Assembly: GCF_017355205.1 (NCBI RefSeq) | Contig: NZ_JADIJK010000011.1 | Span: 62,001-126,000, forward strand | Reading direction: 5' to 3' | Source of the DNA: Bacillus sp. SD088 | GTDB taxonomy: Bacteria > Bacillota > Bacilli > Bacillales > Bacillaceae_C | Length of the DNA stretch: 64,000 nt | Shown: positions 43,902 through 52,915 of the stretch, one piece after another | How the letters are laid out: every line of letters begins with the position of its first letter | Position numbering within the stretch: position 1 is the stretch's first letter | Notes under the pieces: model-generated | Databases searched by the model: none | Told to the model about the DNA's origin: nothing | The model's input: only the letters and a program-made list of their open reading frames with translations | Program-made: the position numbers and the translations under genes

Positions 43902-45080
43902 CTATGACTTAGCAGCTCGTAATGCAACAAGGCCCAGTGTTTTTGCGGCTGCAAGCATCGCTTTCTCATTGATATCAAATTTTGGATGATGGTGGGGAAA
44001 CGGTACAGACACACCTTCAGGCTTGGCGCCGGTAAAAAAGAACGTTCCTTTCACTTTTTCTAAATAATAAGCAAAGTCCTCTCCCGTCATTTCGAGAACA
44101 GATTCTTCTACATTTTCAATATCCGGAATCTCATTAGCCCATTGAGCGAGCCACTCTGTTTCCTCAGGATGATTGACGACGGCAGGGTAGCCTTTATGAT
44201 AGTTAAATTCAAAATCACAATCGGCTGCAAGGCAAGTGCCTTTTGTGATTCTTTCTAGCTCCATTTTGACCATGTTTTGGACGGCAGGATTAAATGTACG
44301 GACTGTGCCCCCAAGGGTGACCTGATCGGCAATCACATTAAAGGAATTTTCTGCTTGGAAATAGCCAATTGAAAGTACGGCTGATTCAATCGGATCTACT
44401 TTTCTACTCACAATCTGTTGTACATTCATTACCAATTGAGAGGCAATGACAATGGAGTCTTTTGATTTATGTGGTTGTGCACCGTGCCCCCCGTAACCAT
44501 TAATTTTAATTTCAAATCGATCAGCTGCTGCCATAATAGGTCCCTTTCGGTAGGCGACTGTACCATATGGAACAGTTGCCCATAAATGAGTACCGAAAAT
44601 GAAGTCCACACCATCCAAACAACCATCATCAATCATTGGCTTGGCCCCACCTGGGGAAAGCTCCTCGGCGTGTTGATGGATCAAAACATACTCTCCGGCA
44701 AGCTCATCCTTCATTTGAAAGAGTATTTTTGCGAGGACAAGCAGGGTGGCTGTATGTCCATCATGCCCGCAAGCATGCATCACACCAGGATTTGTCGATT
44801 GGAAGGGAAGTCCGGTTTCCTCTTGGATTGGTAAAGCATCAAAATCGGCCCGTAAAGCAATGGTCTTCCCCGGTTTCCCACCGCTTATTTTGGCTACAAC
44901 TCCATTGCCTCCTACTCCACTGCGAATTTCCGTTACCCCTAATTTCCGGTAATATTCCGCAATATAGGCGGCTGTCTTTTTCTCTTGAAAGGAGAGTTCA
45001 GGATGTTGATGAAGATATCTGCGGATTTCAACCATCTCATCATAATGATGATTTAGCTTTTTAAATAAAGTCTCTTTCAA
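43902..45080 (-). CDS. yhaA: M20-family amidohydrolase (N-acyl-amino-acid amidohydrolase, YhaA)
   Basis: A metallopeptidase of the M20D group, about 392 residues. Motifs: EIRRYLHQHPELSFQEKKT at the N terminus, MHACGHDGHTA (metal ligands), LIHQHAEELSPGGAKPMIDDG, and EMTGEDFAYYLEKVKG near the end. Such enzymes remove acyl groups from amino acids. Start choice: TTG at 45080 with GTGAGGTG upstream; GTG at 45089 or 45098 cannot be excluded. yhaA follows the ecs genes in B. subtilis as well. Confidence 0.85.
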   Translation of the reverse strand: MKETLFKKLNHHYDEMVEIRRYLHQHPELSFQEKKTAAYIAEYYRKLGVTEIRSGVGGNGVVAKISGGKPGKTIALRADFDALPIQEETGLPFQSTNPGVMHACGHDGHTATLLVLAKILFQMKDELAGEYVLIHQHAEELSPGGAKPMIDDGCLDGVDFIFGTHLWATVPYGTVAYRKGPIMAAADRFEIKINGYGGHGAQPHKSKDSIVIASQLVMNVQQIVSRKVDPIESAVLSIGYFQAENSFNVIADQVTLGGTVRTFNPAVQNMVKMELERITKGTCLAADCDFEFNYHKGYPAVVNHPEETEWLAQWANEIPDIENVEESVLEMTGEDFAYYLEKVKGTFFFTGAKPEGVSVPFPHHHPKFDINEKAMLAAAKTLGLVALRAAKS

Positions 45081-45150
45081 TTTGTTCACACACCTCACAT
45101 ATAGTATTTTATCATCTATTATATCAGTATTTTTAAAAGATTTGTTTTTT

Positions 45151-45161
45151 GGGGGGGGGGG
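45151..45161. repeat. Homopolymer tract of 11 G
   Basis: Eleven consecutive G residues preceded by six T, in the 160-base gap between divergent yhaA and the betaine transporter gene. Such runs are rare in low-GC genomes and are prone to slippage; it may vary within the population or may be of uncertain length in the assembly. Confidence 0.9.
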
Positions 45162-45243
45162 AAGAAAAAAGGAAAAAATATGTAGAGCGGTTGCATTTGC
45201 TTGGAAGTTTCTATACGTTTACATAGTAAGGATGTGAAAAAAG

Positions 45244-46743
45244 ATGAATAAAGTTACAAGTGTGTTTTGGGTATCACTTGCTATTTGTTTGCTTGTGGTT
45301 ATTTGGGGATCGATTGCACCGGAAAATCTGGAGTCTCTTACGACAAATATAACAAATTTACTTTCAAAAGACTTTGGGTGGTTTTATCTTTTATCTGTAA
45401 TCGTTATGCTGGTGTTTTGCGTGTTCTTAATGTTTTCTCGGTATGGAGATGTCAAACTAGGTAAGGCAAATGATGGACCTGAGTTTAGTTTAATGTCTTG
45501 GTTTGCCATGCTATTCAGCGCAGGGATGGGAATGGGCTTGGTCTTTTGGACAACCGCCGAGCCGATCTCTCATGCTTTTACGAGTAGTGCTGGTGCTGAG
45601 TTGGGGTCTGATGAAGCCATTCAGGATGCCCTTAAATATTCGTTTTTTCATTGGGGGATCCACGCGTGGGCGATATATGGAGTCGTCGGTCTTGTTTTGG
45701 CATATTTTAAATTTCATCAAGGTGCCCCTGGTTTAATTAGTTCAACGCTTGTTCCTATATTTGGTAAGAAGAGAATGGAGGGGAGACTTGGAAAATGGGT
45801 GGATATTCTTGCTGTATTTGCCACTGTTGTTGGTGTGGCAGCTACATTAGGATTCGGTTCCGCACAAATTACAAGTGGACTTTCTTTTTTAATCGGAACA
45901 CCTGATACATTTGCCGTTCAAATCGTGATATTGGTTGTGTCGGCGGCTTTGTTCATTTGGTCAGCATGGTCCGGGATTGGCCGTGGGATCAAGTATTTAA
46001 GTAATATCAATATGGGACTTGCTGGGGTTCTCTTACTTTTATTATTTATTGTTGGCCCGACACTTTATATTCTTAATATGTTTACCCACACAATCGGGGC
46101 GTATTTAAGTGATTTCTTTCGGATGAGCTTACGGATCGGACCGCTCAATGAAGAGACGAGAGCTTGGATTGATGATTGGACGATCTTCTATTGGGCATGG
46201 TGGATCTCCTGGTCTCCTTTTGTAGGGATCTTTATTGCGCGAATTTCAAAAGGAAGAACAGTGAAAGAATTTATGCTGGGTGTTTTATTTGTTCCAGCTC
46301 TTGTTTGTTTTATCTTTTTCTCCGTTTTCGGTGTTTCTGCACTGAATCTTGAGCAAAATGGGATAGCCAAGATATCAGAGTTGTCAGTAGAAACCTCTAC
46401 ATTTGGGGTATTGGCAGAATATCCGCTTGGCACTCCAATGTCTATTATAACCGTATTTGTGGTTGCAATCTTTTTTATTACTTCAGCAGATTCAGCAACA
46501 TTTGTATTAGGTATGTTGAGTACCAATGGATTATTAAACCCAGCCAATTCAGTGAAAATTATGTGGGGGTTAGCACAAGCTGCTCTTGCAGCAATTATTG
46601 TTTATTTTGGAGGAACACAAGGACTACAAAATATGCTGATCATTGCTGCCTTGCCTTTTACAATTGTTGTATTGCTGATGGGAATGTCATTTTTGAAAGC
46701 TGTGAGAACAGAATTTAAACCGCAGAGCCCTTCCGAAAAATAA
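45244..46743 (+). CDS. opuD: BCCT-family glycine betaine transporter (OpuD type)
   Basis: A 499-residue transporter with about 12 membrane segments. The BCCT substrate and sodium-site motif is FSAGMGMGLVFWTTAEPISHA; further on FFHWGIHAWAIYGVVGLVLAYF and the tryptophan-rich FYWAWWISWSPFVGIFIARISKG follow the BCCT signature. The GMGMG form is usual in betaine carriers. It imports compatible solutes for osmoprotection. The start has a poor ribosome binding site (AAGGATG). A poly-G run lies 83 bases upstream. Confidence 0.92.
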   Translation: MNKVTSVFWVSLAICLLVVIWGSIAPENLESLTTNITNLLSKDFGWFYLLSVIVMLVFCVFLMFSRYGDVKLGKANDGPEFSLMSWFAMLFSAGMGMGLVFWTTAEPISHAFTSSAGAELGSDEAIQDALKYSFFHWGIHAWAIYGVVGLVLAYFKFHQGAPGLISSTLVPIFGKKRMEGRLGKWVDILAVFATVVGVAATLGFGSAQITSGLSFLIGTPDTFAVQIVILVVSAALFIWSAWSGIGRGIKYLSNINMGLAGVLLLLLFIVGPTLYILNMFTHTIGAYLSDFFRMSLRIGPLNEETRAWIDDWTIFYWAWWISWSPFVGIFIARISKGRTVKEFMLGVLFVPALVCFIFFSVFGVSALNLEQNGIAKISELSVETSTFGVLAEYPLGTPMSIITVFVVAIFFITSADSATFVLGMLSTNGLLNPANSVKIMWGLAQAALAAIIVYFGGTQGLQNMLIIAALPFTIVVLLMGMSFLKAVRTEFKPQSPSEK

Positions 46744-46748
46744 TCTGA

Positions 46749-46785
46749 TTTAACCCAGAAAGTTCAAGAACTCTCTGGATTAAAT
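46749..46785. terminator. Hairpin shared by opuD and hmoB ends
   Basis: TTTAACCCAGAAAGTT pairs with AACTCTCTGGATTAAA with two mismatches around CAAG. It includes the hmoB stop codon. There is no clear T run, so function as a terminator is likely but not certain. Confidence 0.6.
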
Positions 46786-47294
46786 GGATCGTCATCCAAT
46801 TCTTCTATCTCATCTTCGGAAACAATATACGTATACGTATGAGGAGGGGACGAAAACATATTCCCTAGGTGCTGGGGGATTTGAAATTGGGCGAAGGTGG
46901 AGGACTTTTCCCAGCGCACATAGAAACTCTCGGTTTGCCACAATGTCATGATGATGTAGATTTCACTTGATAATGGACGTAAAATCCGCGCCGCTATTAT
47001 CCCTTCTTCCTGTTTAATGAGCGTAAGTTTATTTTCGAAATTATATTCAAATAATGGTCTGTTCTCATCGCGGACAGATACATAATGGCATGCTACAAAT
47101 CCTTCGCTAGCAAAATGACCAAATGCATCCATCGTCTCGTACTTCCGCGGTGATTGGAAGAACGAGCCTTTATTTGTTTCATGCCATAATTCTGTTGTAC
47201 GCATGTTTTGCATAAGCATCATTTTCTCAGTTGGATGCTGTTCCTCGAGTTTTTTTAAATACGGATACGTTCCGGCGGTTATATACATATACAT
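46764..47294 (-). CDS. hmoB: Heme-degrading monooxygenase HmoB (YhgC type)
   Basis: A 176-residue antibiotic-biosynthesis-monooxygenase (ABM) fold protein. MYMYITAGTYPYLKKLEEQHPTEKM opens it, and the C-terminal ABM domain has PLFEYNFENKLTLIKQEEGIIAARILRPLSSEIYIIMTLWQTESFYVRWEKS, the heme-degrading (IsdG/HmoB) pattern. B. subtilis HmoB (YhgC) is encoded near hemEHY too. ATG 47294 has GGAGTGAT upstream; the open frame extends 52 codons further with no site and poor match. Recycles iron from heme by family analogy. Confidence 0.85.
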   Translation of the reverse strand: MYMYITAGTYPYLKKLEEQHPTEKMMLMQNMRTTELWHETNKGSFFQSPRKYETMDAFGHFASEGFVACHYVSVRDENRPLFEYNFENKLTLIKQEEGIIAARILRPLSSEIYIIMTLWQTESFYVRWEKSSTFAQFQIPQHLGNMFSSPPHTYTYIVSEDEIEELDDDPFNPESS

Positions 47295-47573
47295 TTTTAT
47301 CACTCCATCTGTCATATTCAATAGGTACCATGGTTGCTGTATTTTACCCATTGTTATCGAACTTGAAACAGAATTCCTATTGTCTGTAGGTTTAAAGTCT
47401 CCCGCAATATGGACAAAATATGAATAAAAAGTAGTAATGAAATCGGACAATTTTATGACAAGCGGCTCTAGTTGCTATACTTTGCTTGGTAAAAATAATA
47501 TAGTTAGGACAACCACTATTATTTCGTACTAAGTAAATTATAGCATGTTTGCGAAAGGCGGATTTATATATTT

Positions 47574-48608
47574 ATGACAAAAATAACGAATAATACATTT
47601 TTGCGAGCGGCAAGAGGAGAGCGTGCGGAACATGTACCTGTTTGGTATATGCGTCAAGCCGGCCGATCACAAGCTGAATACCGGAAATTAAAAGAGAAAT
47701 ATTCTTTATTTGAGATCACACATCAGCCTGAGTTATGTGCGTATGTCACAAAGCTTCCTGTTGATATGTATAATGTTGATGCGGCGATCCTTTATAAAGA
47801 TATTATGACTCCACTTCCAGCAATAGGCGTCGATGTTGAAATCAAAAGTGGCATTGGACCTGTTATTGATCAACCGATCCGATCGAAAGAAGATATTGAA
47901 AAGCTAGGAGAAATTGACCCAGAGCAGGATATTCCTTATGTATTAGACACGATCAAGCTCCTAACAAAAGAACAACTAACTGTTCCGTTAATTGGGTTTG
48001 CAGGAGCACCTTTTACTTTGGCAAGTTACATGATTGAGGGAGGACCATCGAAAAATTACCATAAAACGAAAGCTTTTATGTATGCTGAATCACAAGCTTG
48101 GTTCCTTTTAATGGACAAGCTTGCGAATATGACCGTTCGTTATCTAAAGGCACAAGTGCAAGTTGGGGCAAGCGCTCTACAAATTTTTGATTCATGGGTT
48201 GGGGCAGTGAGCAGGGTGGATTACCAGACCTATATTAAACCAACAATGGAAAAAATATTTAATGAAATGAAAGAAGTAAATGTACCATTGATCATGCATG
48301 GGGTAGGAGCGAGTCATCTTGTACTGGAATGGAACGATTTGCCGCTTGATGTCGTAGGGTTAGATTGGAGATTACCGATTTCAGAAGCGAGGCAATTAGG
48401 AGTCACCAAAGCTGTGCAAGGAAATCTTGATCCAGCTGTACTGATTGCGGATTGGTCTACAATTGAAACAAAAGCGAAGGAAATCCTTGATCAAGGGATG
48501 CAACAACCAGGCTTTATCTTTAATCTCGGCCATGGTGTTTTTCCAGAGGTAAGTCCGGATGTTTTAAAGAAATTGACGAATTTTATTCATGAATATAGTA
48601 AAAAGTAA
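47574..48608 (+). CDS. hemE: Uroporphyrinogen decarboxylase
   Basis: A 344-residue HemE, first gene of hemEHY. The signature [20 protein letters not shown] is at residues 22-40, and [22 protein letters not shown] lies in the middle with FDSWVGAVS. It decarboxylates uroporphyrinogen III to coproporphyrinogen III. The ribosome binding site is AAAGGCGG. hemH follows after 31 bases. Confidence 0.97.
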   Translation: MTKITNNTFLRAARGERAEHVPVWYMRQAGRSQAEYRKLKEKYSLFEITHQPELCAYVTKLPVDMYNVDAAILYKDIMTPLPAIGVDVEIKSGIGPVIDQPIRSKEDIEKLGEIDPEQDIPYVLDTIKLLTKEQLTVPLIGFAGAPFTLASYMIEGGPSKNYHKTKAFMYAESQAWFLLMDKLANMTVRYLKAQVQVGASALQIFDSWVGAVSRVDYQTYIKPTMEKIFNEMKEVNVPLIMHGVGASHLVLEWNDLPLDVVGLDWRLPISEARQLGVTKAVQGNLDPAVLIADWSTIETKAKEILDQGMQQPGFIFNLGHGVFPEVSPDVLKKLTNFIHEYSKK

Positions 48609-48639
48609 GCTTAGTTAAAAGGAACGAGGAGTGAAGGAA

Positions 48640-49575
48640 ATGAGTAAGAAAAAGATCGGTTTATTAGTCATGGCATATGGGACACCCTACCATGAGGATG
48701 ACATCGAGCGATATTATACACATATTCGCCACGGTCGAGCCCCTTCAAAAGAAGCACTAGAAGATTTACAAAATCGTTATCAAGCTATTGGTGGAATCTC
48801 TCCACTAGCTAAGATTACAGAACAGCAAGCGTATGGCTTGCAAGATCATTTAAATGAAATGCAAGATGAAATTGAATTTAAAACGTATATAGGACTAAAA
48901 CATATTGAGCCTTTTATTGAAGATGCCGTGCAGAAAATGCATGAAGACGGAATAGAAGAAGCTGTTTCTCTTGTACTTGCACCTCATTTTTCTACTTTCA
49001 GTGTTGAGTCTTATAATAAACGAGCAAAAGAAACAGCGGAAAAATGCGGCGGTCCAACAATCACATCTATTGAGAGCTGGTATACTGAACCTAAGTTTAT
49101 TCAGTTCTGGGCAAACGAAGTGAAAGAGATATATGAAAATATGAGCGAGAACGAACGAGAAGCAGCTTGCTTGATTGTTTCAGCTCATAGTCTTCCAGAA
49201 AAAATATTAGAATTTGGTGACCCTTACCCAGAGCAGTTGAAGCAAACAGCTCAATTGATAGCTGAAACAGCGGGTGTAACGACTTATCATGTTGGCTGGC
49301 AAAGTGAAGGAAATACACCAGATCCATGGTTAGGCCCTGATGTGCAAGATTTAACACGAGAACTTTTTGAAAGTAAAGGGTATAAAACGTTTGTGTATAC
49401 TCCGGTTGGCTTTGTTTCTACTCATTTAGAAGTTCTTTATGACAATGATGTGGAATGTAAAGTAGTGACAGATGAAGTAGGAGCTTCCTACTACCGTCCA
49501 GCTATGCCAGATGCTCAGCCTGAATTTATTGATGTGTTGTCTACCGTTGTTCTTAAGCATCTTGGGAAAAATTAA
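48640..49575 (+). CDS. hemH: Coproporphyrin ferrochelatase (HemH/CpfC)
   Basis: A 311-residue ferrochelatase. Text [25 protein letters not shown] opens; [14 protein letters not shown] and the catalytic-site His in SAHSLPEK with Glu in [15 protein letters not shown] follow. In Gram-positives it inserts iron into coproporphyrin III. The ATG at 48640 follows GAGGAG; GTG 48631 overlaps that site. It lies between hemE and hemY in a single operon. Confidence 0.96.
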   Translation: MSKKKIGLLVMAYGTPYHEDDIERYYTHIRHGRAPSKEALEDLQNRYQAIGGISPLAKITEQQAYGLQDHLNEMQDEIEFKTYIGLKHIEPFIEDAVQKMHEDGIEEAVSLVLAPHFSTFSVESYNKRAKETAEKCGGPTITSIESWYTEPKFIQFWANEVKEIYENMSENEREAACLIVSAHSLPEKILEFGDPYPEQLKQTAQLIAETAGVTTYHVGWQSEGNTPDPWLGPDVQDLTRELFESKGYKTFVYTPVGFVSTHLEVLYDNDVECKVVTDEVGASYYRPAMPDAQPEFIDVLSTVVLKHLGKN

Positions 49576-49600
49576 TGCAGGATAAAGTAGGCGATTGTTT

Positions 49601-51010
49601 ATGAATCAACAAAAGAAAAAAGTGGTGATAGTCGGTGGAGGGATCACCGGCTTAACTTCCGCTTTTTATTTGAATCGAGCGATTAATCAGCACCAATTGC
49701 CGATTGAATTGACACTAATTGAAGCAAATCATCGGTTAGGCGGTAAGATACAGACAGAATATAAAGATGGTTTTGTGATTGAAAAAGGTGCTGACTCCTT
49801 TCTTGAACGGAAATCAGATGCTAAACAGCTAGTGCAGGATGTTGGTTTGGCACATGACCTTGTTAGGAATACCGCAGGGAAGACACATATTGTGGTAAAA
49901 GATCATATGTACCCGATGCCTGTTGGGGCTGTTATGGGGATTCCTACAAAGTTGGGGCCGTTTTTGAAAACGGGTCTTTTTTCAGTACAAGGGAAAGTTA
50001 GAGCAGCATGTGATTATATTTTGCCACGTTCTAAAGTGGAAGGGGATCAATCGGTTGGCAGTTTTATTAGAAGAAGATTAGGCGAGGAGGTTGCAGAAAA
50101 TTTAGTGGAACCTCTATTATCTGGTATTTATATTGGTGATATGGATCAACTAAGCCTGCTATCTACCTTCCCGCAATTTCATGAAGCTGAAAAGGAACAT
50201 CGAAGTTTAATTCGTGGATTAAAGAAAATGTCGAAAGAAGCTGGGCAAGGGACCTTAACGAGTAAAAACCAAGGTGTTTTTCTTACTCTAAAAAATGGTT
50301 TACAATCATTAGTCGAAGCAATTGAAACACAGCTTAAGGATGTGACAATCTTAAAAGGCATTGCAGTAAAAGAAGTAGAAATGGTGAAAAACACCCATTA
50401 TGAAATGAAATTAAATGATGGGAGATCGATTCAAGCCGATGGGGTGATTCTAGCTCTTCCACATCCAATGATGCCAGAATTAACGCCGGCTGAAAATTAT
50501 TTAAGAGACTATACAGATATGTCAGCGACAACCGTGGCTTCTGTCGTCACAGCCTTTAAAGAGGATGCTATTAATCTAGCAGATGGGGTTGGGTTTGTTG
50601 TGTCAAGACATAGTGATTATACGATTACAGCTTGTACATGGACGCATAAAAAATGGCCGCATACCGCCCCTAAAGGGATGGCCCTTCTTCGTTGTTATGT
50701 AGGACGAATTGGAGAAGAAACCGTTGTGGATCTTTCTGATTCAGAAATTGAAAAAATGGTTTTAGAAGACCTACAGGAAATATTAAATATCACAGAAAAG
50801 CCGGAATTTTCAATTGTTACAAGATGGAAGAAGGCCTTTCCCCAATATAATGTTGGGCATCATCAACGCATGAATGAGCTGAGCGAATCATTGAGTAAAA
50901 AAATGCCTGGTGTATTTGTGACAGGGAGTTCGTGTGATGGCCTTGGATTACCAGACTGTATTACTCAAGGAAGAGCGGCTGCTGAAAAAATGAAGCAATT
51001 TCTTAATTGA
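49601..51010 (+). CDS. hemY: Coproporphyrinogen III oxidase (HemY/CgoX)
   Basis: A 469-residue flavoprotein of the protoporphyrinogen oxidase family. The dinucleotide motif VVIVGGGITGLTSAFYL is at residues 9-25, LIEANHRLGGKIQTE follows, and the C terminus has GVFVTGSSCDGLGLPDCITQGRAAAEK. It oxidises coproporphyrinogen III in the coproporphyrin pathway. ATG 49601 has a weak site (GTAGG). Last gene of hemEHY. Its stop is near a strong terminator. Confidence 0.95.
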   Translation: MNQQKKKVVIVGGGITGLTSAFYLNRAINQHQLPIELTLIEANHRLGGKIQTEYKDGFVIEKGADSFLERKSDAKQLVQDVGLAHDLVRNTAGKTHIVVKDHMYPMPVGAVMGIPTKLGPFLKTGLFSVQGKVRAACDYILPRSKVEGDQSVGSFIRRRLGEEVAENLVEPLLSGIYIGDMDQLSLLSTFPQFHEAEKEHRSLIRGLKKMSKEAGQGTLTSKNQGVFLTLKNGLQSLVEAIETQLKDVTILKGIAVKEVEMVKNTHYEMKLNDGRSIQADGVILALPHPMMPELTPAENYLRDYTDMSATTVASVVTAFKEDAINLADGVGFVVSRHSDYTITACTWTHKKWPHTAPKGMALLRCYVGRIGEETVVDLSDSEIEKMVLEDLQEILNITEKPEFSIVTRWKKAFPQYNVGHHQRMNELSESLSKKMPGVFVTGSSCDGLGLPDCITQGRAAAEKMKQFLN

Positions 51011-51041
51011 TGAAGAATGGCTTGTATGTGCGATGAAATAT

Positions 51042-51088
51042 AAAAACCAAGCAAAGAACAATGTGGTAGTGTTCTTTGCTTGGTTTTT
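51042..51088. terminator. Bidirectional terminator between hemY and the sco gene
   Basis: AAAAACCAAGCAAAGAAC and GTTCTTTGCTTGGTTTTT, 18-bp stem with T run; the convergent sco stop codon overlaps its right arm. Confidence 0.93.
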
Positions 51089-51653
51089 AATGTTTTGCAG
51101 CGGATTTAATATCTTTTAGTATTTGTTTATACGGCACATCCTTGTCAGCAGGATAATCACTAATGACCTCACCCTTTTTATTCATGAGGAAAAATTTTGT
51201 ACCATGAATGACCTGGTCATCATTTTCAGGTTTGACGACCCATTCTTTGAAATTTTTAAGAGCATAATCTTCAATCTCACCTTGGCTATAGCCAGTTAGA
51301 AAATGCCAAGTTGAGAAATTAGCTCCAAAAGATTCTCCAAATTTTTTTAAGCCTTCCGGGGTATCAACTTCAGGGTCTACACTAAACGAAACGAAATGCA
51401 CATTATCTATCCCTGCATCTTCCACTTGTCTTTGAAGATCACTCATATTGGCTGTCAAGGTCGGACAAATGGTTGTGCAATTTGTAAAAATCAAATTGCC
51501 TACCCATACCTTATCTTCCAAGTCTTTAAGCCCAAAGCTTTGTCCTTCTTGATCCGTATATTGGAAATCTTCTAATGGTCTTCCTTCTTTAGATGAACAA
51601 CCTGCGATAACTAATAAACAGGACAATAAAAGTAGCATTCCATATTTTTTCAT
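51087..51653 (-). CDS. SCO1/SenC-family copper lipoprotein
   Basis: A 188-residue thioredoxin-fold lipoprotein. The lipobox is VIAGCSSKEG after a hydrophobic signal. The copper site is NCTTICPT (CxxxC) plus the His of VIHGTKFFLMNK. Sco proteins help assemble the CuA centre of cytochrome c oxidase. GGAGG precedes ATG 51653; the extra upstream codon is TTG. Convergent with hemY, which fits respiratory cofactor supply. Confidence 0.92.
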   Translation of the reverse strand: MKKYGMLLLLSCLLVIAGCSSKEGRPLEDFQYTDQEGQSFGLKDLEDKVWVGNLIFTNCTTICPTLTANMSDLQRQVEDAGIDNVHFVSFSVDPEVDTPEGLKKFGESFGANFSTWHFLTGYSQGEIEDYALKNFKEWVVKPENDDQVIHGTKFFLMNKKGEVISDYPADKDVPYKQILKDIKSAAKH

Positions 51654-51909
51654 CAAAAAACCTCCAAACCCTCCATACTTCCATTATCATTATAGCCAAA
51701 AATATGAAGGGAATGGGCATTTATGCAATCTGTTCAGAAACTTTTCATAAATTATCGTTTTTGCATATACATTTAGAGGAAATTGTCAATAAAAAAAGAT
51801 TGAAGGGGGCGAGGCGATGGAACGACTGAAGGGGATGGGGAATAATCGAGGAGTGCCCTGTTAAAAATTGAAGCCAATAGGAAAGAGCACACAACACGAG
51901 CTAAATCGC

Positions 51910-52080
51910 TTAGGAGCCATGGCTATGCTGCTTAGATTCAGGTATTTGCAGATCTTTTTTCTTTGACTTTTTTCTTTTTTTCTTTGTGCCAGTCATGCGC
52001 AGCACAATATAATTGATTACTTCTTCAAAGATAGCTAGTACTACGAATGGTGTAAGAATAAGTAAAATCCATTTCCACAT
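51910..52080 (-). CDS. Small membrane protein with basic tail, hypothetical (56 aa)
   Basis: A 56-residue frame with AAAGGTGATC before ATG 52080. MWKWILLILTPFVVLAIFEE is a membrane segment, followed by VINYIVLRMTG and a lysine/arginine-rich tail with KKKRKKSKKK, ending QHSHGS. The topology would place the basic tail in the cytosol. I do not recognise the family. Good ribosome binding site and clean composition argue that it is real. Confidence 0.7.
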   Translation of the reverse strand: MWKWILLILTPFVVLAIFEEVINYIVLRMTGTKKKRKKSKKKDLQIPESKQHSHGS

Positions 52081-52251
52081 TTAGATCACCTTTTATGAGA
52101 AGTCATTTTGAAAAATCTATTATTATGATTGATACTATTTTAACATGAAGTTCGAGAAAACAAGCAATTATTTTTTTGAATACTTAAACGATCTGTCAAA
52201 GAAGAAAGACGAAGAGTAGATTTATAGCTTGACTCTTCGTCTGATCAACCA

Positions 52252-52665
52252 TCATTTAGTAAAAGTTGAGTTTACATGCTCCACTGGTTTTACAATGATC
52301 ACATTTAATTTATTTACCTGTTTACAACCATCTAAATCAGTTTCACTCAATATTCCTAAATCTAAGGCTGACTTGATTTTTTTATTGTCAGGCCGTTTTT
52401 GGACTAACTCATTTAATTGAAGAGTTTCCAATCTTTTAACAGTTTCTTCTTGTTCATATTTTTCTATCGTGCGAATTTGCCTTTGTAACATATATTCATC
52501 TACAGTGACTTCGCCTTTCTTATGATAGCCCAGAAATAGGTCAAAGTAATGGTTGAATATGTTCTTAAGTTCGTCTAACTGTTCTTCTGTTCTCTTTTTC
52601 TGCTCATTTAATTGATAATAACGCACAAGCATTTCTTTTGTAATCACGGGCTGAGAGTCAGTCAT
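52252..52665 (-). CDS. Hypothetical helical protein (137 aa)
   Basis: A 137-residue charged protein with a long helical middle (YYQLNEQKKRTEEQLDELKNIF and YMLQRQIRTIEKYEQEETVK). The C terminus LNVIIVKPVEHVN could be a strand. ATG 52665 follows GGAG with 8-base spacing. No family recognised, no signal peptide. It stands alone between two short gaps. Confidence 0.68.
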   Translation of the reverse strand: MTDSQPVITKEMLVRYYQLNEQKKRTEEQLDELKNIFNHYFDLFLGYHKKGEVTVDEYMLQRQIRTIEKYEQEETVKRLETLQLNELVQKRPDNKKIKSALDLGILSETDLDGCKQVNKLNVIIVKPVEHVNSTFTK

Positions 52666-52915
52666 CAAAATCGCTCCAATCTAGAATAAATTATATAAAA
52701 ACATATGGGATAAAAAAGAAGTTTATTCCATGTAAAGAAGAGATAGCCCGAAACTCCATTTAATGCCTCCAATTAATATATCCTTTTTCCTATGCTGTTT
52801 CATTGCAATATAGAGGAATTATCGTTCTTTTTACCTGAATTTCCCTGAAACAATCGCTCATGAGCTGCTGATAACGTATACTGAACGTTGATTATGGCTA
52901 TAGGGAGGTTTTGAA

